Shown: positions 11,435-22,649 of the stretch, in pieces
Layout: each line of letters begins with the position of its first letter
Position numbering within the stretch: position 1 is the first letter of the stretch
DNA from: Volvox africanus
Lineage: Eukaryota > Chlorophyta > Chlorophyceae > Chlamydomonadales > Volvocaceae
Assembly: GCA_030268105.1 (NCBI GenBank)
Contig: BSDZ01000079.1
Span: 2,175,501 to 2,239,500 of the forward strand
Direction: 5' to 3'
Length of the DNA stretch: 64,000 bases
Made by a program: the position numbers and the translations under genes
The notes under the pieces: model-generated
What the model saw: only the letters and a program-made list of their open reading frames with translations
Told to the model about the DNA's origin: nothing
Database searches by the model: none

Positions 11435-12770
11435 CTATGCAGGCGATACATGTTGCTCCAGCTCCAAAGCAAAGGTGTAGGGCACGCCTGGGCTAGTGCT
11501 CACATCGGCAGCAGATAACCGCGACCAGCCCTCCGCGACGGGGACTCCCATGCTGAAAGAGTCACCAGCCATGATCATGCCAGACATTATGGAGCTAGAG
11601 AAGCTACTGCTGTACTCGTAAGGACTGGCGGTGCCGCCGGGGCCATAATGCTCGCAAGCGATTCCCCCTGGAGGCGCGGGCTCATCTTGGAGCAGCGAAG
11701 TCGCCTCCAAGCTGGCGTGAAGGCTGTCAATATCACTGCCGGTGTCGGTGCTGCTGTTAGTAGGGCCGGCAGCGGCGACGACGGCAGAAAGCCGTGCTGG
11801 TTCGGATAACGGCGCAGGCCAGCCCATAGCTGCGGTAGCAGTTCCGTGATCGTCCTTGAGCGGCACCACCGGCAGCACGTCGCAGTTGCAGATCTCGATC
11901 ATGTTGTCATCTGGGTCGTGGAAGAAAAGTTGACCCACTTGGATTCCGTCCTCAGCAAAGACTTTCTTGACGTAGGGGATGCTCGCCCGTGCCAGGCTCT
12001 CCTCCACGTCCGCCAGGCTGGCGGCCTGTGATGTGATGAGGAAGGAGAACACATCAAACGTCAAGAGGCAGGAGGAAGAGGTGCCCATTAAGCCACTGTA
12101 TTCGGAGCCACTCGGGACGGATGCAATTACGAAGCTGGCGGAGCGGCCTACTGATGCGCTGTGGCGTACCTTGCTATGAAAACGCACGCAACACAAATGA
12201 AGTGACCGATAAACTCAAGGTAACGGATTGTCACCGCCTCTAAACATAGCATAGGAAAAAATAATGCCGAATTTGTGGGGATGTCGTCCCATAAACCGTT
12301 TTAAGATGCTTCAGGCCAGAGTTTTCCGAAAAGCAAGGCCAACTGAAAAAACGCACAGCAAAAAGCGACAAACCTGGAAGCTGATATGGCAAGACGCGGG
12401 ATTAATTGCCTTCGGCCTGGGAGGTGGGCAGCCCTTTATAAGGTGTAAGCCGATTCCATAGTTGTGCAACCTGCGTGCGGCATAACTTCCGTATTATAAA
12501 AAGAGTTAAACGTAATAGCAGAAGCCTCCTGCAATCCTACCAGGCGCCTTCAAACTCGAAACTCGAGGGGCGCTTCACCTGCAAGCTTAAATGTCAAAGA
12601 TGAGGTCCCCCAAAACACCAATAGAAGTTAACCCCGAGAAATCAACTTACAGGTGTAAAGCCGAGGATTTCTGTATAGAATTGGTAAGCCTTGTCCAAGT
12701 CAGAACAGACACGCGATACGTGGTTCAAAGCTAGCAGCTTCAGCGGCTTCCCGGAATCCATCTCCTTCAT
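11435..12770 (-). CDS. Glyoxalase I-like protein (VOC superfamily)
   Basis: Four exons, 12770-12651, 12578-12541, 12470-12374 and 12025-11435, join in phase to 281 residues. The start MKEMDSGKPLKLLALNHVSR is followed by the VOC fold: DLDKAYQFYTEILGF, then RPSSFEFEGAW, NYGIGLHLI, HISFQ and VGQLFFHDPDDNMIEICNCD. This closely matches the plant family of small glyoxalase I-like proteins. The conserved His in LNHVS, His in GLHLI and Glu in MIEICN are the usual metal-site positions of VOC enzymes. Typical relatives stop soon after the VPL motif. This one continues for roughly 120 residues of Ser/Ala/Gly-rich sequence of unknown purpose. Lactoylglutathione lyase activity is possible, but many plant relatives with this motif set lack proven activity. 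Confidence 0.85.
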
Positions 12771-14456
12771 TATATCTAGCTATTATTAGAGAGTTGGAGG
12801 CTGGCGCGGACGGAATTGGTTTCGGCGAGTACCAAACCAATACTTCCGGAAACGTCAACACGCCGAGGCAGTGGCGGCGGCGTGTGTTCCCTTCGTTAAA
12901 GTATACGGTGAGAAATTCAATTGTCAACACGACATAGTGCGTTAGCCTGACGTCGTCGTCGTAGTCGTCAAGTTCACAGCGCGCAGTAGACTGTAATTAG
13001 GAAGGAATCCGATCTTAACTGTGGAGCAACGTAACTGCAGATTAACCATTGCATTTGCCCCATATAGTTATGGCTAATGGATTTATATAAGCGTTTTCAC
13101 GGAAAGTGGATGACTCAGGTACAACATGTTGTCCCGCAGGCCGCAGCAAAATCTTTTAAAATTTCACACACCCTTGCAAGGATTATGTTTATAATACCAT
13201 AAATATAAGGGATTTCAGGTTTTCTCTAATTCTCCCGTTGCTTCTACTCCGTTTTCCGGGACGTTGGTCGAGAACTGGTAATATTGACGGGCCATGGATT
13301 TTGGACGGTCGTTGTCAAATTATGTTGAAACTACCTGGCAATTTAATGGATGGCGAGAAGCTCAGCTGCTTCAGGTCCGACAACCGTCGATGCCTGTATT
13401 TTCTGGCGTTTCAGACTGCCGAACGTAATTACAAGTGTCCTTCATATGCAAGCCATCGACTACCAATGCACCAGAGGCAACCCTAAGGAGACGGCCAGTC
13501 AACCGTCCGGTCGACCGTTTCGGACAATAGTTCCTGACCCTCCGCACTCTCCGAGAACCTCAACATTCAATAGGTTCCTTTCAAACGTACTAACAATTTG
13601 GGATGGGTGGGCTTAGCATCGTCGGCAACACTCTGACAGGTCTCAACACTACTGTGCGAACCAAAAAAGGCATCCTTCTAAGGCTGATAGCACTGTCCAT
13701 GCAAGCATATCTCGCCAGCAAACACTATACTTTAACTATCTCCTTGCAAGAGCGGCGCAGAAAGCGCTACAACTTACTCCTTCAACGGAGGCGCACGCAC
13801 GGAGTGCTCCGTCATTTCCCGATGTGGCTTCCAGCCATGCACCAGGATTAAATTGACCCGCCTTGCCTTATAACCATTGGCCAACTCTATCAGAGCACCG
13901 GTAGAGTTTGCCTACTTGACGGGCCCCCTCAAGGATACCCGGCGCTCGTGGAACTTCCTGCTGCCAAGCCCGTAGCCCATCCTACTCGGCCACTCAGCGA
14001 CCGTTCGTTCCGCAGAAATGCACCCCAGCACAGCCTGCAGCCGGGTGCAGACAGTCGGAGCTTGCAAGGCAGGATAATCCTACCTGCCTCAGCAACAAGC
14101 GGCTACCTGCACCACATTTTAGCGTTAAGAGATGGTACGCAAAGTCTGCCGGTTTGACTCAGCTGCCGATTTGCCCTTCAGTTAAGGCGATCTAACTTGC
14201 AATAAACGAAAGCACAAAACACAAAAAAACAAAAGCGCGTCCTGGCTCCGGAGCTTTGGCTCAGGCCCAACGCGTAGCTGAGCGGCCGGTAAAAACTCAG
14301 AACTGCGGTATGCTGTCCCAAGAAAATCCTGGCCAGCGCTGCCATGCACCATACGCCAGGTAGCAGTGGTACGCTCCTTTGGCAAGGGGGAAGCGGGGCA
14401 CCGCGCGGGTGGTGAGGCGCAGGGGGTGGTTTAGGCGGGTACCGTGCTTGTGGGAG
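12771..14456. other. Intergenic region, no gene recognised
   Basis: The interval contains the promoter side of the VOC gene and the 3' flank of the TMEM230-like gene. Frames around 13238-13851 and 13948-14157 show no recognisable domain and no supported splice structure. Confidence 0.5.
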
Positions 14457-15090
14457 CTAGGAAAAGGTGTTATATTGACAAGCGTCCTTTCGAACAATCC
14501 TTGGGTCTATGCCCTCGTAATAGTTAAGGATATAATGTCCTGCTTGTTTTTTTAGAGATGCGCGTGGCGTGGTGTCATGTTTGACATGACTGCATCGGCT
14601 ATAGCAGCGTATGCTGCACCAAATACACCAAGTACGATCACCGCGTCCCGTCGAACAGGACAGGACAGGATCAGCTCCGTACACGGCAGTCCGGCCACTC
14701 ACCAGGGACGAAGGTCATAGCACCGAGGATGGTGAAACCAATTTCCTGTGTTGGATTGAGCAGCATGACCAAAGATCCCCAGGGGTCACGGAGACAATCC
14801 CGGCGTGTCAAACCCACCGCTTGTTCTTTCCCCAGGACTTGCTGAGTGAAGTGCAACCAGGCGGCGACAAAGCAGAAAATCCCGAAAGCCATAAGGAAGA
14901 TGGCTAATGCGATGGAAGCTTTCGGTATCTCTGGCTCCGGTTGCGCAAAGCGACGGTCATCGTCCTGCAGCCGTAAGGCCCCTAATGCGTTTTCTGTTGA
15001 ATTCAGCTGTTCAGGCTTATGGGGAAATACCTTGCTGTAGTAATCATCGTAGTCAGGCGGTAGTCGCGTGTACCCCGCACGAGAACGCAT
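14457..15090 (-). CDS. TMEM230/TMEM134-like two-pass membrane protein
   Basis: Exons 15090-14818, 14745-14703 and 14539-14457 join to 132 residues. The N-terminal half is polar and acidic (YDDYYSK, DDDRRF). Two hydrophobic segments follow, ALAIFLMAFGIFCFVAAWLH and EIGFTILGAMTFVPG, and then HYILNYYEGI. The order TM, short KEQ loop, TM ending in 'FVPG-x-Y', then a Tyr-rich tail is the hallmark of the TMEM230 family. In animals this family sits on secretory and synaptic vesicles and endosomes. The 72-base intron 14746-14817 is a multiple of three without stops, so its retention would insert 24 residues between the two membrane segments. I chose splicing because the joined sequence matches the family. 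The gene is divergent from VPS28. Confidence 0.8.
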
Positions 15091-15488
15091 TTCTTAGCGC
15101 ACTTGCCGAAACCGAACTGCTGTTTTACTACCTCAACGCAGTTGCCTTGTCAATAACGATTCTCTATCTGTCAATATAGATTCAAGTGCATAACCGAATA
15201 ATCCGGATAACTGGAACTTCCAAAGTGGAAGCTGCAACCATGTCCGCACTGACAGTACACGTAGCCATCCAGCTAGTTACTAGGTGGGTGCCGTAAATTG
15301 CCTTGTGAATGAGATGTGCATGCGATTATTTGGCAGCAATACTGTAGTACAAGATATTTCCATCGCTGTTGACCCTTGGATCACCGACAGCTCTAGCAAA
15401 AATCTATAACAATTGGTAATATAGGTTTTGTGGCGAAGTCCTTTCCTCACCTGTTTTAGGAGTCTGCTCACAGTTTCCACCCTCTAGC
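15091..15488. promoter_or_regulatory. Divergent promoter region between TMEM230-like gene and VPS28
   Basis: Only 398 bases separate the two start codons, which point away from each other. Both 5' UTRs and promoters must lie here. I see no clear TATA element shared by both. The arrangement suggests co-expression of two membrane-trafficking genes; that is inference. Confidence 0.5.
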
Positions 15489-17663
15489 ATGAGCTTCACT
15501 GCAAGAGCGGGTCACGTCAGTCCGACTAGTACGTTGACCAGTGGTAATGGTGACGTAAGACTATATACAAACAAGAAAGAACAAGCACTTTACGAGAGTT
15601 ACGCCGGTGAGGGTTTTGAGAACCCAAGCTTTTGGTCAAGTAAGGACGGGTTAAGCATTACCTACCTGTTTGTAGATCTATATGCTATCATAAAAACAAC
15701 GGAGAAGCTTGAGAGGGCCTTTGTCCGCGATGCCATTGACGCTGGGCGGTACGAAGAAGCTTGCGGGAAGCTCATAGGCCAGTTCAAGGTATTGTGGGCA
15801 TCCATGAAGGACACGGTAAGCAAGGGGGAATTAATACCAGATGAGGGGCGGAGGGGCTTGTGGAATAGGGTTATGCCTGCCATTCTTAATGGATTCGTGA
15901 CTAGCGAGGTGGCGGCGAGCCTTGTCTATCCGCGCAGGCTTCGATGCGCTGCGTGATCACAGCAACACGAAAAGCGCTGTTCGCATTTGGGTATGGTACG
16001 CCCGTGCACCATGGAATTCCCGCTTGGCGCGCTCCCCCCTCCACCTCCCCGGTGGGAACTGCCTCTCTGCCGCTTCTTCACTAACCTATCTGTCTGCCTG
16101 CCTGGCCGCGCGGTGCAGGTCCCGAACGTGGAGAAGTTCATGTCGGACTACAACATGCAGTGCCCAATGGCTGCCACGAGGCTGCTCCATTCGGGCATGC
16201 CCGCCACTGTCGAGCACCGCACAAAGCAGAGGTGAGGTTCTTCCGCAATTAATGAGAAGTGCGAATGGGTTCTAAGAAGGAAACAGATCAGTGTTCTGAA
16301 GCGTAGCGAAGGAAACTACTGTTTTCTGTTACATTGGAGGTACAAACGGTTGTGGTTCTGGAGCTGCGAAAATTTAAAGGCGCCGGTTTGTTATTGCTGT
16401 TGCCTTTCGAGTTGCGTACGTCGTACGTAGATCTTCTGTATGGGCGATGGGCCTTTGGTTAGTCGGCCATTCTTTGTCGCGTCTGCTTGCTTTGGTGTTT
16501 TCCCTAGCCTTAACCCTTGGCTTTGCTCATTACCCCACTGGGGACAAGACTGTGCATCGAGAGTTAGCAACGAGAATGAGCACATTGGCAGGGTTAGGTG
16601 CGGGAGGGCGAAAACACACATGAGCAGAGAGAGGTGCGGGCTGGGGTATCCTCACTCATCGTGTTGAGGATAAAGGGACACGGACGCATTGACGTATGCG
16701 GGATAGGAAAGGGAGACTCTTTCATCTCCTTGTACGCCTGGCCGCCAGATGGCCGCGCTGCGGGGAGGGATAGGTGCCCGTGCTCATCACAGGGCATTCG
16801 TCCTCGGGACGGACGGAGTGACGGAGGAATTGCGGGCGTCAGATGTCCATCATGCCCATGTCCGTGTCACATATGCCGTCATATCTCCGTCAGCGTTGCC
16901 TGGCGCTGCCTCGGTCTTCGCGCACCCTTTGTCCACCCGCCCAGGAGCTGCTCCAGAGACCAGTGGCGGTCCCACTACGCGGTTCGCGGGAATCACACTT
17001 TTTGCCTCGCACCTGACAAGCAGTCATATCGAATCTACCTCTTTGCTGCAGCTGCTGATGCTGATGCTGCTGTTACCACTGGTACCGGCGTCGCTGACAC
17101 TGATGTGTTTGCATTTTGCGTTTCTTCCGGCAGTAACAATAGCGACCCCGAGGCGCTGGGTGTGGCGGAGACGGTCCAGCACTTCATTACGGCCATGGAC
17201 TCTCTCAAGCTCAACTTGGCGGCCGTGGATCAGGTGAGTGACGCGGTGGTGATGATGGGTATACAGAACGGAGCGAGCGGGGCGGGGGTTGTGCGGCATG
17301 GGGTGTGGGTCGTGAGCACATGAGTAGGGCAAAACGCCGATCAGCTGGACGGACATGCCCGCAGGGGAAGGACTTGTCGCCAAAGGATTGTGGGGACCCA
17401 GTAGTTGCGGCCCCCTCGCCGCTCGCCGCTCGCCCTCCTCCCCGGCACAGATATGCCCCATCCTCCTAGACCTCGTCAACAGTATGGACAAGGTCAAGTC
17501 GCTGCCGGCGAGCTTTCCACCTCGGGAGAAGGTCACGGCCTGGTACACCAAGCTCTACCAGAAGCCCGCCAACTACGAACTGCCTGAAGAGGACGTCCGA
17601 CAACTTATGTACGAGCTGGAGGCATCGTACAATACATTTCTCGCGACCCTGCGAAAGAAATAA
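15489..17663 (+). CDS. VPS28: ESCRT-I subunit VPS28
   Basis: Five exons, 15489-15606, 15676-15815, 16119-16231, 17134-17233 and 17451-17663, join in phase to 227 residues. The N-terminal domain reads VRLYTNKKEQALYESYADLY, then AIIKTTEKLERAFVRDAI and VEKFMSDYNMQCPMAATRLL. The C-terminal four-helix domain reads ALGVAETVQHFITAMDSLKL, VDQICPILLDLVNSMDKV and LMYELEASYNTFLATL. Length and order match VPS28 of plants and animals. The protein would work in ESCRT-I with VPS23 and VPS37 to sort ubiquitinated cargo into multivesicular endosomes. Intron 1 is 69 bases, divisible by three and free of stops. Intron 3 is about 900 bases and contains a long open frame that is only intronic. I saw no TGTAA close to the stop. 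Confidence 0.93.
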
Positions 17664-19457
17664 TACAAACAAAACGAAACGATTGAGTTGTGTGGGATGA
17701 CGTGACATTGACTCGATGACGTGCCTCAACCTCTCACCTCTCGGCGTGAACAAATGACAAGGGGCGAGGAGCAGCAGCGGAGGTGCGATGTACAATGCGA
17801 TACGGGCACAGAAAAAGTGTTGCAAAGTTTGATGTTACACCTCATGTGGAAGGTTGTAGCTCTTATCAATAGAGTTAGATTTTGGGGGACGGCAAAGGTA
17901 GATCTCTCGAAGGGGGGAATGTGAGATCCGGAGTTGTTAGGGGGCAGCTAGAGGGCACTGCTGCGGGGCGGCACCCCGTCGGCACCTCTGTCGGGCTCCG
18001 GTCCATCTGGTTCGTTCCTCGTCCTTCGACCGGAGTCGGCGTCGTTTTCTGCGGATTCTGGATTTCCTGGCGTGGGCCTGGTTGTGTCTGGCAAAGGAGA
18101 TCCTCTGAATAGAAAAGGAAAGGAACAGAAATCTGTCAAAGGGACTTAAGTGCCTGCGAGTGAGCCCAGTCATGAGCCCGGTCATCATGCAGCTAATAGG
18201 CGGTTCACTGTTCCACGTCAGCACCTGCCCTACTACGGCCTCCCCTCCACATTCGATGTCTTTCTTCTCCGCAGGGTCAGACGCACTCTGTATCCCATAA
18301 AAACCTGATGTCTATCTGTGTGTGGGATTAGGTCTTGCAAGCGGACCCACCGCTTTTGCCGTATCCCAGGGCTGCGAACCTAATAGGCAAACACCGGTAT
18401 TGGAGCTGCAGTTTCCCAGGTAAGCAATGAGACGCGTGTTGCCTAATGTTTTATAGGGTTTCATAATCATGCCATGTCCGAGGACGGAAGCGACAGAGGT
18501 GCCTCATGACGTGTGCTCAGCCGTGGGTAATAGGTGAACCTCGTGTGCGCCCGGTCAGGTCTTTCCGTCTCCTCACGATGCATCCTCAGTGTCTATACGC
18601 GCCAAAGTTAGGCTCGTGTTTTTTTTCTGTTTGTTGCCGTGCTTTAAGGGGGAGGCCTAGTAAAGGCTGCACTCGGCTACAGCAAATGCGGCCACAGCTG
18701 GCCGCAGCAGCTCCCGGTCCAGCAGATAGGAAGTAGGAAAATTTACATAGTCACCGGCCCTTCGTACCCTCTGCCTGGTCAGGCCTGCATGTGAGCTGTG
18801 AAGCTAACCACACCGGGAAGCCGAGTCTATCTTTTGTCTGCGAACACACACCAGTCTGTCAGATGGGCTGGCTTTTACCATTCAGTTGAAAAGGTTGAGT
18901 ATCCCAGGAGCCGAAAAGCAGTGGGTGGCTCGGCTGCGCAGGGAGACAGCGCCTAGCATTGGCTGCCGCTTCTGCCATATGACAACTTAGTTATCAAGGA
19001 GGTAGATACTTACACAAGAACTCGCGCATGGAATTGCATTTCTGCCACAAGCTTCTCGACCTTGTAAGGTCCGAAGCAGCTTTCGCTGCTGGCCGAAGCA
19101 TGTGACAATGTCCTGACTACAGAGGTAATTCTTAGCTATTTGCCGTACCCTTAGTAATTCCACACAGCGGTAACAGTTTGCAGGCGCTGCCGTGTGCTGT
19201 CTAACGGTCTGATTTCTCAGATGTGATAAAAGTCAATGTCGTGTAACATCCTTTGTCCTCGCAATACAGAGGCAAGTGATTCCTTTTCCGGATTCGCCCG
19301 CTCAGGGTACTGATTATTTGAACTCATTTGCGGATCTTTCCTTCATCGACTGAGCGAATTGCTTAACTGCTGCTCCGTACGTATACAAACTCTCAGATTA
19401 TCGCGCGATTCGTGCAGTCATGCAAATTTTTATGTACCGTTCAGGCAGACCTCGATC
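17664..19457. other. Intergenic region, no gene recognised
   Basis: The stretch is the 3' flank of VPS28 and the upstream flank of the phosphodiesterase gene. No splice-supported exon or domain was seen. Confidence 0.5.
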
Positions 19458-20663
19458 ATGTATTTGAAGCACACAAGGGCCTACCTACCTTCCACTCAAC
19501 GTGGCAATGAGATTGAGAAGCCTTCTTCAGTACGAATTGGCCTGATCTCCGATACCCACGGCGTGGTATGCCCGGAAGTTCTACAGCAGCTGCACGGAGT
19601 TGACCTCATCCTGCACGCTGGTGACGTCGGACACCACGGCGGCCACGCAGGTACCGTACTTAGGGTCAATCAACAGATAGCCGACGCAGCCCCTTCGATG
19701 CAAAACCGGAAAGAACAGAACAGGACAGGGACAGGGACAGATGCAGCAGATGCAGCAGACGCAGCAGACGTGCCCCTCTCGGTCGGCCCTCTCCGCCCTA
19801 AATCCAGAAGTCCTTGCTCGGCTGGCAACACTGGCTCCCGTCTATGCCGTCCGCGGCAACGTCGATGACAATGTTGACGATGCGGATACAGACATTGAGC
19901 AGCGATATGGCCCTAAGTCAGTGGAGCCGCAACGGGATGGAGGTGCAGGTGCAGGTGGAGGTGGAGGTGGGCTCCGCGACGTGGGTGAAGCTGGTGTCAA
20001 GGCCGGGGACGAGCTAGACGGCGTCAGCGCAGAACGTACAGTCGGAAATGGAGGCAGAGATGGTGGTCATCGTGGTGGAGAATTTGATTTCGGAGGCCAC
20101 GGCCTGCCGAATCACCGGCTATTGGAGGTGGCAGGCTGGAGAGTTTTGGTGACCCACATCCTGGGACAACCGCCGCATGCAGGTGGTTAGGTCTGTGTGT
20201 AAGCGGAGCTCCATAACTGATAGTGACGGTAGACATAAACGGTTGTTGAGAGGTGGACGTGCCAGATATGGTCAATTTAGAAGGTTCAAATATGGTCACT
20301 GCTGCCGCTGCCGCTGCCGCTGCCCCTGCCCCTGCCCGTGCCCCTGCCCCTGCCCCTGCCCCTGCCCCTGCCCCTGCCCCGAATCCTGCTTCTTGCATCT
20401 CTTGTAGTTGTACTGGTCAATATCGGAACGAAATTTGCCGCTTTCTAACTTCCATATTGGGGCTTGGGCGCCCAGTGGAACCGGATGCCGCGAACCTCAT
20501 TGCGCGGTACGAGCCACAGATCGTCGTGTTCGGCCACAGCCACAAACACCTGGCACTGACTCATGGGTCACGGCGCTTCTACAACCCCGGCTCTGCTGGT
20601 GGGCGGGGTGCGGCTGTTGTGGGTGAGGCTGGATGTCCTTTGGAATTACATTACGTGATATAG
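19458..20663 (+). CDS. YfcE/MJ0936-type metallophosphoesterase
   Basis: Exons 19458-19650, 19808-20182 and 20476-20663 join in phase to 251 residues. Family motifs occur in order: IGLISDTHG (metal-binding D-x-H), LHAGDVGHHGGHA (GD), AVRGNVDD (GN-x-D), LVTHILGQPPHA (His), IVVFGHSHKH (GHxH) and FYNPGSAGGRG. They define the small calcineurin-like phosphodiesterases of the YfcE/MJ0936 group, whose fold is also that of retromer subunit VPS29. The full metal-ligand set argues for an active enzyme on phosphodiesters rather than a retromer subunit. Between GNVD and LPNHRLLEVAGWRV lies an unusual insert of roughly 65 Gly/Asp/Glu-rich residues. The start at 19458 is the nearest ATG in frame and could be wrong, because the conserved core begins at SSVRIGL. 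Substrate and location unknown. Confidence 0.85.
20293..20388 (+). repeat. (GCCCCT/GCCGCT)n hexanucleotide repeat in intron
   Basis: About fifteen hexamers occur in intron 2 of the phosphodiesterase gene. It stays open in frame as Ala-Ala then (Ala-Pro)n, which creates a false ORF that runs into exon 3. Confidence 0.9.
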
Positions 20664-21002
20664 TGGTCCCACAGGAAGACGAGCATACTGGGCCCCAATC
20701 AGTAAAGAACAAACGGGGTCGCGAGCGCCGGAAGCTCCAGCAGTCTGGGAACAGCTCTTGAAGCGCTGCATCCGAGAAATATCGTTACCATGCATTATTC
20801 CTGGTAGAGCCTAGGAGTCGCGTTCATCCATCTAATCATCCAGACCGGTAGAATCGCCAGAAGCTGCGGCGGCGCCTACGGCCGTGTTGCATCACCTATA
20901 AGTCTACTACGTATCCGGCTGCCATCACAAACACAACATAACGATTATAACGATCATAACCGTTACGCTACTGTAGAAACTGTACCCTTATCGATCACTT
21001 AT
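20664..21002. other. Intergenic stretch, no gene recognised
   Basis: This is the 3' flank of the phosphodiesterase gene. It contains ACGATTATAACGATCATAAC, a short near-repeat of CGAT-TATAA/CGAT-CATAA. Nothing coding was seen. Confidence 0.4.
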
Positions 21003-21756
21003 CGCGGTTCCTTGGTCCGGCGCGGCAGGCCCAGCGCGTTTCAAGTTCCCGCGTACGGCCGCAATTTTGGTATTGCCCTCCAGGGAGGATTCGTCAGGTA
21101 GGCCAACAATGAAACTCACTATAATGAAGTTTATCTCACGCTCCAAACAGTATCTGCAGTATCAAACAGATCCCCAATATGTAAGCACGTTCGCGCCCTT
21201 AACTGCTTACCCGACGCGTGACCTGAAGTCCATCGGCCGGCTCTCAGACGCCGTGCGGTCATATGACATTTCGACTTACCTAAGTATGTAGCTCCAGCAG
21301 GCGCCCCCCTACGGCCTTCCCAAGTCCAAGAAGAGACACTTCACGAGACCCTAAGTTTGTGCCCCCCACAACATTATAAATTCCATCTGAATCTGGATCC
21401 ACTACCACGCACAGCGGATGGGAAGTTGCTGGAGGAACCCTCCTTCAGTCTCATAACACTAGCGCCCCGTGCGCCGCCTCGGCTTGCCTCTGCGGCCGGC
21501 TCCACAAAGCTGCCAGACAGTGGTGGCGAGCGGCACACGGCGTTGTACGAATCCACGACCATCGGTGCGGTGGAGCCGCGGCTACTGCCATTGGCGGTGT
21601 TGCCATCAGGCGTAATGACCCGCAGCCGTTCCCGTGGTGGCTGTAGCGGAAATATTGGCGGTTGCATGGATGCCGTAACTGAAAGAAGACGAGCACGAGG
21701 ACGAGGGGGGGACGCCGCCATCGAGAATCGCACGACGAACAAACGCCTAAAGAATT
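21003..21756 (+). CDS. Possible small multi-exon gene, unidentified
   Basis: Several short open stretches with protein-like composition follow each other: FQVPAYGRNFGIALQGGFVR ending at a GTAGGC donor near 21093, then QYQTDPQY followed by GTAAGC near 21181, then RLSDAVRSYDISTYL, then APPYGLPKSKKRHFTRP before a TAA near 21355. Next comes an open frame with HYKFHLNLDPLPRTADGKLL that ends at 21756 in an Arg-rich tail. I could not join these pieces in consistent phase, and one in-frame TAG separates two of them. The stretch may be a short basic protein gene, two genes, or a decayed copy. The reverse strand at 21374-21742 is also open, so even the strand is uncertain. Confidence 0.25.
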
Positions 21757-22165
21757 AGGGTGCGGGGGCAAGCACTTGTAGACGGGGAAATATTCTATCC
21801 TAGGGCGCCCGAGGGCTGCTGCTTGGGTTAAGGCTTTATAAACATATTATTTCAGTCTGTTTTGGCTGAGGCCCCTTTGGGGTTGCTGCTGTGGCCTTCG
21901 CTTCTTTTCCAAACGCGACCTGCGTCTTTCAGTCTGCGGCTGCGGTAAATCGAAACTCGTCGTCACCGCGCAGAGCCACCTTTTTGCATGGTAGACAAGC
22001 AAAGCGCTGTAAGTGCATGTATATGTGTAAGTGTTTTCAAGTTGCTTGTGTTCAAGTTGCCTCCTTAGGTCACTGGGGTAATATGCTCATCACCGGGCCC
22101 GGGCCCAGGGGCGGCCCAGGAACCCCCGCGGATTCTAATACTGGCGAGGCAGCGCAGATTGCCTA

Positions 22166-22649
22166 TTTTGGGGATTATATCAGGATGTATGTATACATGT
22201 GTATATATACATATATCCTGATATAACCCCCAAAACAGGCATATATATATGTGTATATATTTTCCTTTGTGTGTAGGATAGGGGGGTACATCACCCGTGG
22301 CCACTAACCTGGCAGTCCCTACCTTCCCCGGTGTTTCGGGGCACCCTCATCCAGTCTCCCATGCCGACTTCTCCGAAATCAGTGGTTTTCCCAGGTTCAG
22401 CACCCACCACCAGCATCCAGCGGAATCTGCCGAATCAACTACGGCGTCAACTCCGCTATTGGTCAGCTCGCAGGTCACTTTAATTGGGGTCATCACCGTC
22501 CATCGACATGGGGGCACCCTGCCCTTAACTTAGGATCTTTGGCCCGCTCTCGGTCGGGGTAGAACCTGGAACTCCAGGGGCATCTTAGTCGTGCCATAAC
22601 AGTCGTGCCTGAACACGGATATATTATATCGCAAGGGTTATATCAGGAT
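22166..22649. mobile_element. MITE-like inverted-repeat element
   Basis: A 21-base arm at 22166-22186 pairs with 22215-22235 with a single mismatch around a TA-rich loop. The outer part of that motif (GGGTTATATCAGGAT) returns at 22635-22649 as a perfect inverted partner of 22215-22229. The two 15-base terminal inverted repeats thus bound about 435 bases with no coding capacity, as in a non-autonomous DNA transposon. Target-site duplication was not clear, so the class is open. Confidence 0.5.

Noticed and set aside
16598..17323. 241-codon plus-strand open frame
   Set aside because: It is mostly VPS28 intron 3; only 17134-17233 is exon, as shown by phase and VPS28 conservation.
20253..20663. 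Open frame with Ala-Pro repeats running into the phosphodiesterase C-terminus
   Set aside because: The repeat lies in an intron; the conserved exon starts at 20476 after a CCCAG acceptor that keeps phase with exon 2.
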